Shown here piece after piece: positions 34,231 through 44,565 of a stretch of DNA of 64,000 nt; position 1 is the stretch's first letter, and each line of letters starts with the position of its first letter. The notes beneath the pieces are model-generated. The model was not told the DNA's origin. It saw nothing but the letters and a program-made list of their open reading frames with translations, and made no database searches. Origin of the DNA: Lepidostoma basale (lineage: Eukaryota; Arthropoda; Insecta; Trichoptera; Lepidostomatidae); assembly GCA_022606425.2 (NCBI GenBank), contig JAHDVF020000220.1:146017-210016 (forward strand). The letters are read 5' to 3'. A program made the position numbers and the translations under genes.

Positions 34231-35364
34231 ACCATTCTTATATCTAGACGTTTTAACATGATTATTTGCACATGTTGCCTTGGTGATCGACAACATTTGG
34301 AATATTTGACATTATGTTTACTAAAAATGAAGTATAAAAGAGATTTGTATGCGTTATAATTCTGTGTCAGGTATATTTTTATTTCAATCATACATACCAT
34401 CCCATATAAGCATGTGTGTTATACTGGTATATGTATAATAGGAGTATAAAAATACGACGAAAATTTGTCACATACGAGTATACAATAGTTGCAGATAATT
34501 ACAGAACACCTCGTAGGAGAGTGTCGCTAATAAATTTAAACGATCAACACTTCCCGGTACACCACATTATTAACACTTTATAATGTTTTACGGTGAGCAT
34601 TAATAAGTTTATTGCGGTGTTAAACTAAAATTATTTTACAATCACCTCATTTCATTTACAAACGTAAGGACAACTTCTCAGTCGCTGAGAAACCAATTTG
34701 TATTAATTTCCTCGTAAACATCATCAAGATGAACCTGTGACCCGACAACCTTGGGTGAAGCGGACCACTCGGTCCATCGGTCCATGGGCCCTCACATCAG
34801 GTCACACCGACCATTGGGAAATATCACACGGTGACATCTAACGGGGATACTTTAAACTAATAATTAAATATGATTGTACCATGTGACAACTGTTTGGAAA
34901 TCAGATAATATAATTGGCCTACTGATAAAACAAGTGAGAATAATAATAATAATAATAATAAATTAGATGATTTGTAAAACGTCATTTTTTAGGAAGTTAT
35001 CATTTCAAGGATCTGTAAAAAAATTCCACGTTAAAACCTAGTAAAAAGACTACATATTTAGTATGTGGCTTGCGTGTGACGTAGTCCATTAAAAATATAA
35101 CGTTTTAAGACAATGTTTTAGATTGCGAAATTTAACACTGAATTAATAACAATGAGTAAAAGTAATGAAAAATTAAACAAAGATTAAATCAAAATGCTTT
35201 ATAGTTGTAACATAGAAAAAAAATACAAATAATATTTTAAAAATTAAGCACAATACAAAATAACAGTAATACAAAAAAAAGTTCTACAGGCGTTTGTAAA
35301 GAAGAAATAACACAGAGAAGATCTATGCATGAAGAATAATTTATATAGATCAAAGATCAAAAAA
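34231..35364. other. No gene recognised
   Basis: 34680-34850 is GC-balanced and unique. (AAT)n at 34939-34962. The rest is AT-rich. Confidence 0.45.
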
Positions 35365-35740
35365 GACTTGGACTTGGATCTTCTGGCATACAGAGGTTCA
35401 GCTCTAATGGCTATTCCTCGTTCTATACGTCCAGCTCTATACGTCTCTATCTGTTGGATAAATTGTTGAAATTGTGATTTGGTGGTTGTTTTATGCGGAG
35501 GCTAAATGTGTGGTCGGGATGCTCTTACGAAAGAGTTTGATGGAGGATTTAGGACTTGGACTTGGATCTTCTGACTTACAGAGGTTCAGCTCTAATGGCT
35601 ATTCCTCTTACGCCTGTAGGAAACATTGTAGGAATGTGATTTGGTAGTTGTTTTATTATGGGGCTAAATGTATGGCCCGGAGTGTCCCTACGAAAGAGGG
35701 CGAAGGGGGATTTAGGGTTTATGATAAAGTCTTACATTAT
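35365..35740. repeat. Tandem duplication, period about 187 bp
   Basis: GACTTGGACTTGGATCTTCT starts at 35365 and 35552, each followed by ACAGAGGTTCAGCTCTAATG, GATTTGGT, GGGGCTAAATGT-like and ACGAAAGAG. A third related unit is at 31363. Function unknown. Confidence 0.7.
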
Positions 35741-35898
35741 TGTCAAGGAATGGAAGACCAGTTAGAGTTGGGATTGTATTTATAAAAAAAGTCTGTTCCC
35801 GAGGGGAAGATAAGAGGAGCAGTGCTAATTATATTATAGTACTACTTTTTCTCTCAAATAATTTTATTTGATCGTCGAAAAATGTTCAATAAAAATCA

Positions 35899-35997
35899 TA
35901 GTTAAACCAAACATTGAGAACGGCTCTCGGTTAAGACTTGGATAATAAGTTAAACCAAACATGAGAACGGCTCTCGGTTAAGGCTTGGATAATTAGT
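35899..35997. repeat. Two tandem units of about 48 bp
   Basis: AGTTAAACCAAACAT, then GAGAACGGCTCTCGGTTAAG and CTTGGATAAT, repeated at 35900 and 35948. GAGAACGGCTCTC is internally self-complementary, so each unit can form a small hairpin. Confidence 0.7.
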
Positions 35998-36489
35998 TTA
36001 ACCACGCTAAAATTCAGTACGATAAGAAGATTATTACAAAATTGAGTGCGCGGTTAATATGATAAAGTTGCGTCTGTGTGCGTGAGTAATCAATAGCGAT
36101 CGCGAATCTAGGCTACAAGACGAAAAGTGTTGATCGGGGCATTAAAAAAAAATTAGCACACCGCGATAAAAGTGAATATGTGGTGTACTGGAAATAGCCA
36201 CATCGATACAATAAATCTCGAAAAAAATACCAACGGCGAAGGAAAATAATAACGCAGTCGGATGACCCAGTTGAGAATAAATTATAACCAAGATTAAAGT
36301 ATCCTGCGAATAGCACTTAGGGCGCTGAGTGAGCACAACTAACTCAGTAGACCATTCGATTTAATACCGTTTTTTTAACGTTTTAAGCCAATGAAATGAG
36401 GTACCTACTCTGCTACTAAATCACAGTTATAAAATACACAGAATTAAATTCATCAAGTTACACCTGTAGAGTATTTAAATTTCTAATTA
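35998..36489. other. No gene recognised
   Basis: Unique. 36050-36350 is mixed composition, no ORF supported. Confidence 0.4.
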
Positions 36490-36640
36490 TTAGAATGAAA
36501 ACGTACGTCTTCTAGAAGTTTTATTACATTTTTTACATCACATGTACCATGTCATTCCTATATAATATAAAAATGTTATAGAAAACGGACGTTTTTATTC
36601 ATATTAATTATTTAATATAAATTGTTCAAGATACATTAAA
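36490..36640 (+). mobile_element. Family D copy without ribozyme core
   Basis: GAATGAAAACGTACGTCTTC and AACGGACGTTTTTATTCATA are the inverted arms. The centre is reduced to CACATGTACCATGTCATTCC. The right extension TTTAATATAAATTGTTCAAG is present. Confidence 0.6.
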
Positions 36641-36778
36641 TATTCAAGTTTAAATAAATTGAAATGCAAGATGGAATTAGTATTAAAATTTATCTTTAGA
36701 ATCTCAAAATCCGACGAATAAAAAAAAAACTAAAATCACATTAACTATTAATAAACTATAATTTAAAGCTAATCAATT

Positions 36779-36985
36779 ACTTCTATGTTCGCAATACTTT
36801 GTGTTGTAGATGTTTTATTTGTATTTTTTTAATTTTTTTATATACTTTTTATATACAACACTATTAAAATTACATATCAGACATGTTTCGGACAACCAGT
36901 CCTTCTTCAGTGATACATATTATAAAGATACATATTTAAAATATTTCAAAATTTTAATAGTGTTGTATATACAAAGTATATAAAA
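36779..36985. mobile_element. Family E element with complete hammerhead motif
   Basis: The left terminus is CTTCTATGTTCGCAATACTT. Inverted segments are 36839-36873 and 36950-36982. It ends in an A-rich stretch (TATATAAAAAAAG, then A run). Flanks CTAATCAATTA (36768-36778 region) and CTAATTAATTA (after 36997) may be an 11 bp target duplication with one mismatch. Confidence 0.65.
36871..36919 (-). ncRNA. Hammerhead-type ribozyme candidate, all three stems
   Basis: Minus strand: stem I 36919-36911 pairs with 36879-36871 (nine pairs, two of them G.U). Then CTGAAGA (36910-36904), an extra A (36903), stem II GGAC with GTCC around TGGTT, GAAA (36889-36886), and CATGTC (36885-36880). Predicted cleavage is between 36880 and 36879. 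The invariant bases are present. The only departure from the canonical core is the extra A before stem II, which also occurs in the other families. The best candidate in the window, together with 62672-62720. Confidence 0.7.
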
Positions 36986-37294
36986 AAAGAAAAAAAAACT
37001 AATTAATTATTTTTTTTGCGTGTTTTTATCAAAATTAATAAATTATACATATTCATAGTCGAAGGTATAACATAAAAAAGCTTTCGTATTTCTGATAATC
37101 TGTACTTCAATTCTACAGAAACTTCTGGTTTAGGAAAATATTACCGCAAGAAATAAACAAAAAATACAATAAATATTTATGTAACAAAATAAACTTGGTT
37201 TATCAGAAATGCGAAAAAATTTGTTTAAAAAGAAAATTTATTTTAAATCTGATTAAAACAGATAATATGTAACGCATAAACACATTTAAAAACT
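36986..37294. other. No gene recognised
   Basis: AT-rich, unique. Confidence 0.5.
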
Positions 37295-37425
37295 ATCTAA
37301 CCATCGTTCTGTCCCACTGTGTGGTACCCAGAAAGGATAGACTACCAAACTGTTATTTCCTGACAAACTTCTTTCGCTATCCCAACATTCATACATTGTG
37401 TCATGCACACAAGTCGATGTTGATT
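37295..37425 (-). mobile_element. R-family LINE 3' end, degraded
   Basis: CTATCTAACCATCGTTCTG, CCAGAAAGGATAGACTACC, ATTCATACATTGTGTCATGC. Only the last 130 bp remain. Confidence 0.6.
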
Positions 37426-38124
37426 TTTAATGTTAAAACATTTTAATTTGAAATAATTGTTCTAACGATAACCCATCCAGACCACACTCGAAGCATGGTC
37501 ACCGGAGCATATTAGGGCCATCGAATTAAAATAGAAAGCATTTCTGTCCCCAGCCGCGAGTCTCACCGGGGCGACCATAAAACTCCGTGAACGAGGACGG
37601 GGCACTGCGCTTTATGCGGGAGCATTCGGAAAGTTAAAAAGGGAGTTAATTTGTTTGCTCACGAAATGTAAAGCCGAACGGAACTTCGTTGAAGTACTCA
37701 AATCATAATGCCTGACTAATACATCCAGTTGAGTGAGTTACTTTGAACATTATCTTTATAAAATCTTTTCTCGTAAGCCGATGGAAAATTAAATTGATTT
37801 AAATTAAACTGAATGCCATTTAATAATACATAAGAATGTCCCGAAATCTTAGTACTCCCGAAAAGACAATGAAAATAGAGGGCAAATGTAGGTTCATGTA
37901 CATTCACTTTGATCTGTATTATTCTTGAAAATTCTGAAATGAAAATCCTGATTTATGAAAATAATAATAAACACTTAACATGACAGAAACTAGCCATTGC
38001 TACCTTGATAACACTATATAAATGTCGTTTTCATTTATTTATAAAATAACTGTTTCGCTTATTACAAGTGCCACTAATTCAAAGTGCCATTTTTGTAAAT
38101 CAAAGATACAAATATTCGGAAAAG
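37426..38124. other. Unique sequence with GC-balanced patch
   Basis: 37480-37640 is non-repetitive and GC-balanced (CCACACTCGAAGCATGGTCA). No ORF. Possible conserved noncoding DNA. Confidence 0.35.
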
Positions 38125-38385
38125 TAGAATGAGTGAAGAAAGAATGATGAAAAAGTATTATACTATTTATATATGTCAATAATGTAAACGGAAAAGAAAT
38201 AAAAGAAGACGAGGAAAACGTGGTACGATCAAAGCAATCAAATATTACATGTTGGTCAATGAGGAGTCGAAGAAATCGACGTGCGTGAATGACACAATGT
38301 ATGAATGTCAGTAAATAAAAGTGTGGCGGTCCATTATTATTGCCTACCCCTTTAGAGTGATGGGGTGTTGGTTATTTTTTTTAGT
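38125..38385 (+). mobile_element. R-family LINE 3' end, degraded
   Basis: AGAATGAGTGAAGAAAGAAT, AGTCGAAGAAATCGACGTGC, GTGTGGCGGTCCATTATTAT, then TGCCTACCCCTTTAG. Several deletions. Confidence 0.65.
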
Positions 38386-38731
38386 TATAATTAAGATAAA
38401 ATATACATTTCGATGAAGTGTTAGGAAGCTCTAATCGCCGCTCGCCGAACAAAGTTCTCGTGTACACTAGAGTACGGGTTAATTTGCTTGAGGCCGGGTT
38501 AGTTTGTAGGATGTACCACCTGGGGCGATAGAATTTTGGGGCCAACTGGATGTGTATTATTTATATGTATGCAGAATGTACTCCGTATACAAGAACGGGG
38601 GGTTAATTGTGTTATAGCACAATAGCGCCTGATTACCATAAACGACTGTACGGGAAGGATTATTGTATTACTCCGACAACCATATTAAAACAATAGATGT
38701 TCCAAAGTGTAATATCTGTAAAAATACAGTA
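38386..38731. other. GC-balanced non-repetitive segment
   Basis: 38400-38690 lacks repeats and ORFs, with CACCTGGGGCGATAGAATTT. Candidate conserved noncoding DNA. Confidence 0.35.
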
Positions 38732-38744
38732 ATAAAATCTTTTA

Positions 38745-38983
38745 AAATGTTATAATATTATACGTATTTTGTAAAACATTGTGTTCGGCTGTTTCACTAA
38801 CCTATGCTGGCGTCATCAGATGTTACAAAAAACAAATGTTGTTTGTAACACCTGATAATGCCAACATATGTTTTGCCAACAACAACATCTCATAAATTAA
38901 TAAATAAATTGTGATGCGTAAAATAACAGTGTTTCAAAATTAAAACATTTAATAAGTATCATAGTCTTTTCGGCCAAAACAAT
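38745..38983 (+). mobile_element. Family A element with 13 bp target duplication
   Basis: ATAAAATCTTTTA occurs at 38732-38744 and again at 38984-38996. Between them is a palindrome with a minus motif (CTGATGA at 38819-38813, then GAAACAGCCG) and a plus motif (CTGATAATGCC at 38852). The right arm reaches the terminus TTTTCGGCCAAAACAAT. The left arm is shorter, as in a 5'-truncated retro-insertion. Confidence 0.75.
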
Positions 38984-39035
38984 ATAAAATCTTTTATTAA
39001 TATCGGGAAATATATTTTTTTTTTATTATTTTTTT

Positions 39036-39281
39036 TTTATGTACACAACAGGTCGTTTGGACCCAATTACTGAATACAATATTTATTTTTTTAATTTTAG
39101 CTATTATATTGATTCTCGTGACATGTGATAGGTAGCCAATCTATCGCCATTTTATTGTCACGTGAATTCTACACCAGACCAAAGACAGTGTGACAATCAC
39201 ACTGCCATCGCCGGAAATCGAACCCAGGACCTTTGGCATGGAAGTCAGAACTCGTAACCACTCTGTTACGAAGGTCGTCAG
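39036..39281 (-). mobile_element. tRNA-derived SINE, near full length
   Basis: Tail TATGTACACAACAGGTCG, body GATAGGTAGCCAATCTATCG and GTGTGACAATCACACTGCC, B box complement GGAAATCGAACCC (39214-39226), head to ACGAAGGTCGTC. Same tail type as 61340-61600. Confidence 0.8.
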
Positions 39282-39781
39282 TTAGCTGCCGAAATTCGAT
39301 GGCGAAAATCGGTGGTAGAAGACGGCTCGTTGCCATCTTTTATCACCACCAGAAGATGAATGAAACTAAATTATATATACCTATATTATACATTTTTTTT
39401 TTTTTTTAATTTTCATTATTTATCTATTTTTGTTGAATATGTTTCAGTTATGTGTCTGTCATCAAATTGTAGTCCGGGGCTGCGGCCGAGATGAATAATG
39501 AGAATAATAATATGTCGGATTATGAGTGTTAGACCAGTTTAGAAAGGGGTCATGTGTTGCAGAGGAGTTACGCTACAAAAGGGGGCCTCGACCCGCTCCG
39601 GCAGAGGTCGCGCGCTCTCAAGTAACCGGAGCACTAACCCACATCGGGGACCGTATCACTGCAACTGGAACATGGCTGCACTGCTCACTCCAACACATAC
39701 ACCACACACACCAAATATCTATCATCCATTATTCAATACAAAATGTGTAATGAATTAAAACATATATTTATTAAATAGTCC
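39282..39781. other. No gene recognised
   Basis: 39470-39700 is GC-balanced. Two overlapping plus frames (39526-39758) show no domain. A poly(T) stretch lies at 39392. Confidence 0.4.
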
Positions 39782-39955
39782 ATTGTTTTGGCCGAAACAC
39801 TATGATACTTCAACATTATTACTGTTTAAATTAAAAACACTGTTATTTATTACAATTTCTTTTTATTTAACGAGTGTCGCGACAGCTGTTTCGCCAACCG
39901 ATGTTGGCATCATCAGGTGTTACAATAAACTTGTAGTTTATTAAATTTTAACAGT
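39782..39955 (-). mobile_element. Family A half element with intact hammerhead-like core
   Basis: The terminus ATTGTTTTGGCCGAAACACT starts at 39782. The arm runs to a single minus-strand motif and then stops at about 39955, where a family D terminus begins. The second motif and right arm are absent. Confidence 0.65.
39871..39922 (-). ncRNA. Hammerhead-like motif, family A
   Basis: Minus strand: CTGATGA, extra T, stem II GCCAAC with GTTGGC around ATCG, GAAA, CAGCTGTC. Predicted cleavage is between 39881 and 39880. Compared with 1461-1504, the second stem II pair changed from T-A to C-G on both sides, preserving pairing. Confidence 0.6.
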
Positions 39956-40102
39956 AACATATATTTATTGTTTCTTGAACAGTGATGTAAACTCCGTAAT
40001 AAATAATTAATACGAATTAAAACATCTGTTTTATAGAAGCATTATTATAATTTATGAGAAAGACATGTTTCGTCTGTCTAAAGCATTATCAAATGTATGG
40101 AA
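39956..40102 (-). mobile_element. Family D half element
   Basis: Extension TATTGTTTCTTGAACAGTGA, then AATTAATACGAATTAAAACA, arm, and minus motif (TTGATAA, T, GAAACATGTC) ending at about 40100. Confidence 0.65.
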
Positions 40103-40200
40103 TTTGTTACGTTGTTAATTGAAATTAAGTTAAATTGATTGGTAAAAGATAATTTTCAATTATATAAAAAAAAAAAGAAAAAAAACTTTTGTATATAATA

Positions 40201-40285
40201 AACAAGTGGTAAACGCTGCCATCATCGGGAGTTGGCAGCGAGCTGCCGAAACAGATCGAAACTAAAATAAACAAGTGGAATTAAC
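40201..40285. mobile_element. Family B remnant
   Basis: ACGCTGCCATCATCGGG and GTTGGCAGCGAGCTGCCG, then GAAACAGATCGAAAC: two facing motifs fused after loss of the outer left part. Confidence 0.5.
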
Positions 40286-40404
40286 CAAAATAAAATATAT
40301 ATAAAAATGTTTTTATTACTTTTAATTTACCATAATTTTCACGATTTAATATAAAGTATGCTTGCACATACAATGAAATAAGATCCCCTATAAGATGTTT
40401 AATA

Positions 40405-40530
40405 TAAATGAAAACGTATGTTTTCTCTATGATAGGACGCAATCACATGTTGAACTCCTACCCTTGTGATATCACGAAACATCTATAAAAAGCATGTTAT
40501 CCTCGATATAAATATTTAATTTAAGGTACA
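40405..40530. mobile_element. Family D remnant
   Basis: AAATGAAAACGTATGTTTTC, then ATCACGAAACATCTATAAAA. Core lost. Confidence 0.4.
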
Positions 40531-41429
40531 AATTTAAAACGCACAGATTTGACAATAATAACATTATAACGAATGGTTTATTGATCTACAATTAAACATA
40601 ATAAAATAACGACTAAAAAAGTTTCATTGAAAGCTAACAGCTTGTGTTCAGAAGTAGTCAATACTATGCATTTTATTAGACTTGTACCCTTTCAAGATCT
40701 GTTTGATTATTTCATATTGTACGTGTTAAATCATCGAAAAGGAGAAAGCCTCGAGTGAAAGCAGGACCGAAGAAACGAAGAGGGAACGGGAGAATGGTAT
40801 ACTTGTAAGCAAAGGTAAACATCACATGCCGCGGAAGTTAACAGGCTTTGCGCCTCTTGAACGCATATTAATTTGCTTTAAGTTTACAATAAGACAAAGG
40901 ATCTTGGAAACGATTTACACATGGCGTTGTCATAGAAACTTATAAGAAGATACATCCGAGGGAACCGAAAGAAGGGGAGAGCGACGATTTCACGAGGGGA
41001 CCGCCAAAGCTTCCTTCCCCGAGAACGTATTTAGGGGATTCTGAATATATCTCTTTAACAGCGAAATCACGATGGGGAAGAAGAGCAAACTACTTTGCGA
41101 CAGAGAATACGAAATTCGCAAATATCATCATCATTCAAAATTGGCTTTGCGAAAGGTGAAATAATCAATCGGTTGCCATAAAAATAAGAAGGAAAAGAAA
41201 GCAATAAAAGAAACAAGATAACATGTTTTTATGTTTCACGAAAAATGTCAAATGCAAGTAATAGAAAACTCTTTATTATTTTGACGAATTATTGCAAGAT
41301 ATGGGAATATCAATTAAATACTTGTAGCTGGATTAAAAATCAATTCAAAAATAATAATTTTCGTGCCAATAAGGTTATAATGTCTTTACATGTTGATATG
41401 CACACGAATTTTACATAAAAAAATAATAA
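40531..41429. other. Non-repetitive segment
   Basis: 40740-41200 is GC-balanced, purine-rich in part (GGACCGAAGAAACGAAGAGG), no ORF. Candidate conserved noncoding DNA. Confidence 0.35.
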
Positions 41430-41592
41430 TTAAAAAACAAACATGTTTCCGACACAGAAGTCCTTCATCAGTTTTATACATATTTTAATAGATTTTTCAT
41501 GAATTCTTGATAAAAGTGTTTACAATTAAAAAGTTTAAAAAAACATTGTTCATTGAATCCGCAGCGCAAAGTTATGGCGAATATAGAAGCTA
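41430..41592 (-). mobile_element. Family E copy with near-canonical hammerhead motif
   Basis: Minus motif 41436-41472: CTGATGA, extra A, GGAC...GTCG (one mismatch at the base of stem II), GAAACATGTTTG. The right terminus is CGCAAAGTTATGGCGAATAT then AGAAG. Confidence 0.65.
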
Positions 41593-41733
41593 TTAATATA
41601 TTTTTCATTTCTGACTTCCGCCAAAACATCCATGTACATCTTCAGTACATATGTAAGGGAATTTTGGGATTGGTTTTTCTTCTAAATAGGAGGCTTAGTT
41701 CTTTTTTTTTTCTTTTCTAATAAGAATGTTCAT

Positions 41734-41936
41734 ATTTATTGTTACTTGAACAAATATGTAAAACTCTATATTATATAATTAATACGTATGCATAGAAGTT
41801 TTATTATATTTAATGGGAATGACATATTTCGTTTTGCAAATAAATGATCAAATATTTGATTACGCCTTAGCAAGGCGTGTCATTTCCATAAAACATAATA
41901 AACCTCCAGAAAACAGACGTTTTCATTAGTATTAAT
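41734..41936 (-). mobile_element. Family D element with perfect 13 bp target duplication
   Basis: TAAGAATGTTCAT occurs at 41721-41733 and 41937-41949. The element is in minus orientation: extension on the left (TTATTGTTACTTGAAC), palindrome edge TTAGTATTAAT on the right. Core motifs are damaged (ATGACATATTTCG left, GCAAGGCGTGTCATTTC right, the latter missing GAAAC). Confidence 0.8.
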
Positions 41937-41949
41937 TAAGAATGTTCAT

Positions 41950-43189
41950 GTTGGTTACCTTTAATCTTCCTTAAGAATTATTGAGAGGTGTGCCCATATC
42001 TATCATTTATCCATTTATACTAATTTGAATGCCGTTAAGTAGTCCATAAATTAAAGCAATAAATGTTTGTTATTGTAGATAATTCATTTTTTTCTGTTCA
42101 TTTTGTAAGTTTGTAAACTTTTGACAAATTATTTGGTCGGATACAAATGTTTTTTTTGTCGCCGGACTCCTGCGAGACAGGACACAATATAACAATAAGG
42201 ACAAAGGGTTCCTGGAACAGGAGCAAACCTTTGTACACATCTACATATGTATATTATTATAAGTACGTATTTTACATCCCGACCGGTATATCATCGTTTC
42301 CACCGTCTCACGCACACCTCTCCACTCTATTTTAATCCCGTGAGGGAACTTGAAGGATATCTGAAGACAAACGAAAGAGGTAGGTAGGTGTCTGACATCT
42401 GGATACTGAAGAGGTAGGTAGCAGGTAAAGACGGACGGTTTGATGGGATCCATACACCAAATCTCTAGACCCAACCGTCTACAAAGATGCATGACGCATA
42501 ATCAATCGAAGAAAAAATACACCGCGTTGAAAAAGCTTCGAGTAGAATTTAGGTAGACACATAAATCTATAGTATGCGGATCAAAACGACGCGGTCGTGA
42601 AATCCAACACTCGATTACTGAATGAACTTTGTCACGAAGTGTTCGAATATTTGAAGACGATATGAAAAAATAAACATTCATCGTATCGCATTACGTTATG
42701 CGAGTCGATAATTAAGATGCGCCTAATTGAATTACGTAATAGCTTCAATGCCAAAACGCTTGAATCACTGAATCATGCAACAACAAAAAAACGTACAAAT
42801 TTAGAGGGCAATCGTCGGAAGACATAACCATCGTTTATACAAAGCTAATAATGTATTGTACATTCTACAACTTACTTGATTCTTTATTCAACTAACGACC
42901 TGCTTCTGAATCGTGTGCGAGAAGTGATTTGCCTTACAAAGTAGTGCAAAACATGTACAATATATTTTTTGTAAAGCTTTCAGTTTGAAACATCGCGTCT
43001 ATAAACAAACGCTTTTAAAATTAATAATAAAGATATTTAAATATACAAAAATGTTCAGATTTCTGTAATAATTATTATATTATCGTGTCCAACAAATAAA
43101 TGCTACTCGATAATACAATAAGGTAGGCTATTTTTTTTAAATACAGTACAATTATATTTTTTTGACAATTTTGAAAAAAAAAACGGAAC
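41950..43189. other. No gene recognised in 1.2 kb
   Basis: AT-rich with a mixed patch at 42140-42540 (direct repeat GAGGTAGGTAG at 42377 and 42410). An 83-residue minus frame (42241-42492) has no recognisable domain. Confidence 0.4.
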
Positions 43190-43325
43190 TAATGAACCGC
43201 CACACTGTTCTTTCCTGACATACCTCTCTCCATTTCTAAACATTCATAGATCGTGTCATGGACGCACGTTGATTTTTCCAACTTCTTACGTGATCGACTT
43301 TAAATATTTAATTGATTTGATAAGA
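43190..43325 (-). mobile_element. R-family LINE 3' end, degraded
   Basis: GAACCGCCACACTGTTCTTT, CTGACATACCTCTCTCCATT, CATTCATAGATCGTGTCATG. Tail missing. Confidence 0.6.
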
Positions 43326-43441
43326 ATAAAATATATTATTTTATTAGGCTTGTATCATGTAGTGGCATTTTTAAGATGAAGTGTTAACTACACAATTTTA
43401 TTCAATCAATTTGCACAGTTATTGGCCTTTATGTTTATATA

Positions 43442-43735
43442 GCTGGCAAAACCCTAAGTGATCGAGTTAGGAATACACCAATCCGAGAAATCTGCGATGT
43501 CGAAGATGTGGTCAGACGGGGACGTCAAAGACGGCGATACTGCCATCAACATGTAGAAAGAATGAGCTCAAATAGAATACCATACATAGCTCTCCATGGG
43601 ACGCCAAACGGACAACGCCGACCAGGAAGACTCCCGAAACGGTGGAGAGAAAGCTGGAGTTCAGCGTCTCAAGAGGACCCGCCTGAAATAACAGACACCT
43701 GAGTCTACCAAAAGTGAAGAAGAAGATGTTTAAAA
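43442..43735 (+). mobile_element. RTE-like LINE 3' end, family S, frame open
   Basis: The frame reads AGKTLSDRVRNTPIREICDV, EDVVRRGRQRRRYCHQHVER, then RRPGRLPKRWRESWSSASQE and EITDT, stop at 43700-43702. A GAAGAAGAAG tail follows. It is very similar to the inverted copy at 44322 (about 12 bases are deleted there). Confidence 0.8.
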
Positions 43736-44321
43736 CTAATTGGGATCAAAAATTCATTTTTAAAATACTTTGCACCTTCGTAATTCACGAGTGATATAAC
43801 AGTTAACTAGAACGCGTGAATTTGCAATACATATTAATTCTAAATTAAAAATTTCGAATTGAAGTTATTGAGCTGCCAGAGGTATCAAGGTGCGCGGCTT
43901 ACGGGCTGCGGAGAAGGATTTCCGCAGCTGAATTCACGCTGAATCCGCGAGCTAGTGTGGACCTTGGGCCCCGGTCGTGGACCCGAGCGGGCCGCTACCT
44001 GCGCCCCCGGCCGGGACCGGGACGGGCGCCGCGCCCCGCGCCCGGCCTAACCTTCGCCGGCGGAAACCGGCCTCGCCTGCGCCCATCTTTGTTGCGCTCG
44101 CAGTCGGCGGCGCATTCGCCGTGGATGTGTAACGCACGGGGCAAAAACACAACCGCCACTTGGTGCAGATGTGAAAAAAAAACTTATATGGAAGCTGTCG
44201 AAGGAGCATTCAATCACAGAGTGGATGCATTTACGAGGACAAGTTGCATACAAAACTGGATAAATAAAGAAGCTGAAAGAACTTGAATTAATGTCATTTA
44301 AAAAAAAAATACATACAACGT
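43736..44321 (+). other. GC-rich island with an unassigned ORF
   Basis: 43880-44130 is the most GC-rich stretch of this size here. A 109-residue frame (43957-44286) starts in proline/arginine-rich low-complexity sequence and continues as RGKNTTATWCRCEKKTYMEA, then VDAFTRTSCIQNWINKEAER. The second half is not obviously low complexity. I recognise no family. It could be an exon, a foreign insert, or chance in GC-rich DNA. Confidence 0.3.
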
Positions 44322-44565
44322 TTTATTACTTCTTCTTCACTTTTGATAGACTCAGGAGTCTGTTATTTCAGGCGGGTCCTCTTGAGACGCTGAACTCCAG
44401 CATTCTCTTCACCGTTTCGGGGGTCTTCCTGGTCCATTTGGCGTTCCATGGAGAGCTATGTATGGTATCCTATTTGAGCTCATTCTTTCTACATGTTGAT
44501 GCCAGTATCGCCGTCCTTGACGTCCCCATCTGACCACATCTTCGACCTCGCAGATTTCTCATTTT
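44322..44565 (-). mobile_element. RTE-like LINE 3' end, family S
   Basis: Minus strand: EDVVRWGRQGRRYWHQHVER, then a short deletion and PGRPPKRWREC-like block; GAA tail (CTTCTTCTTCAC at 44328). Inverted relative to 43442. Confidence 0.75.
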
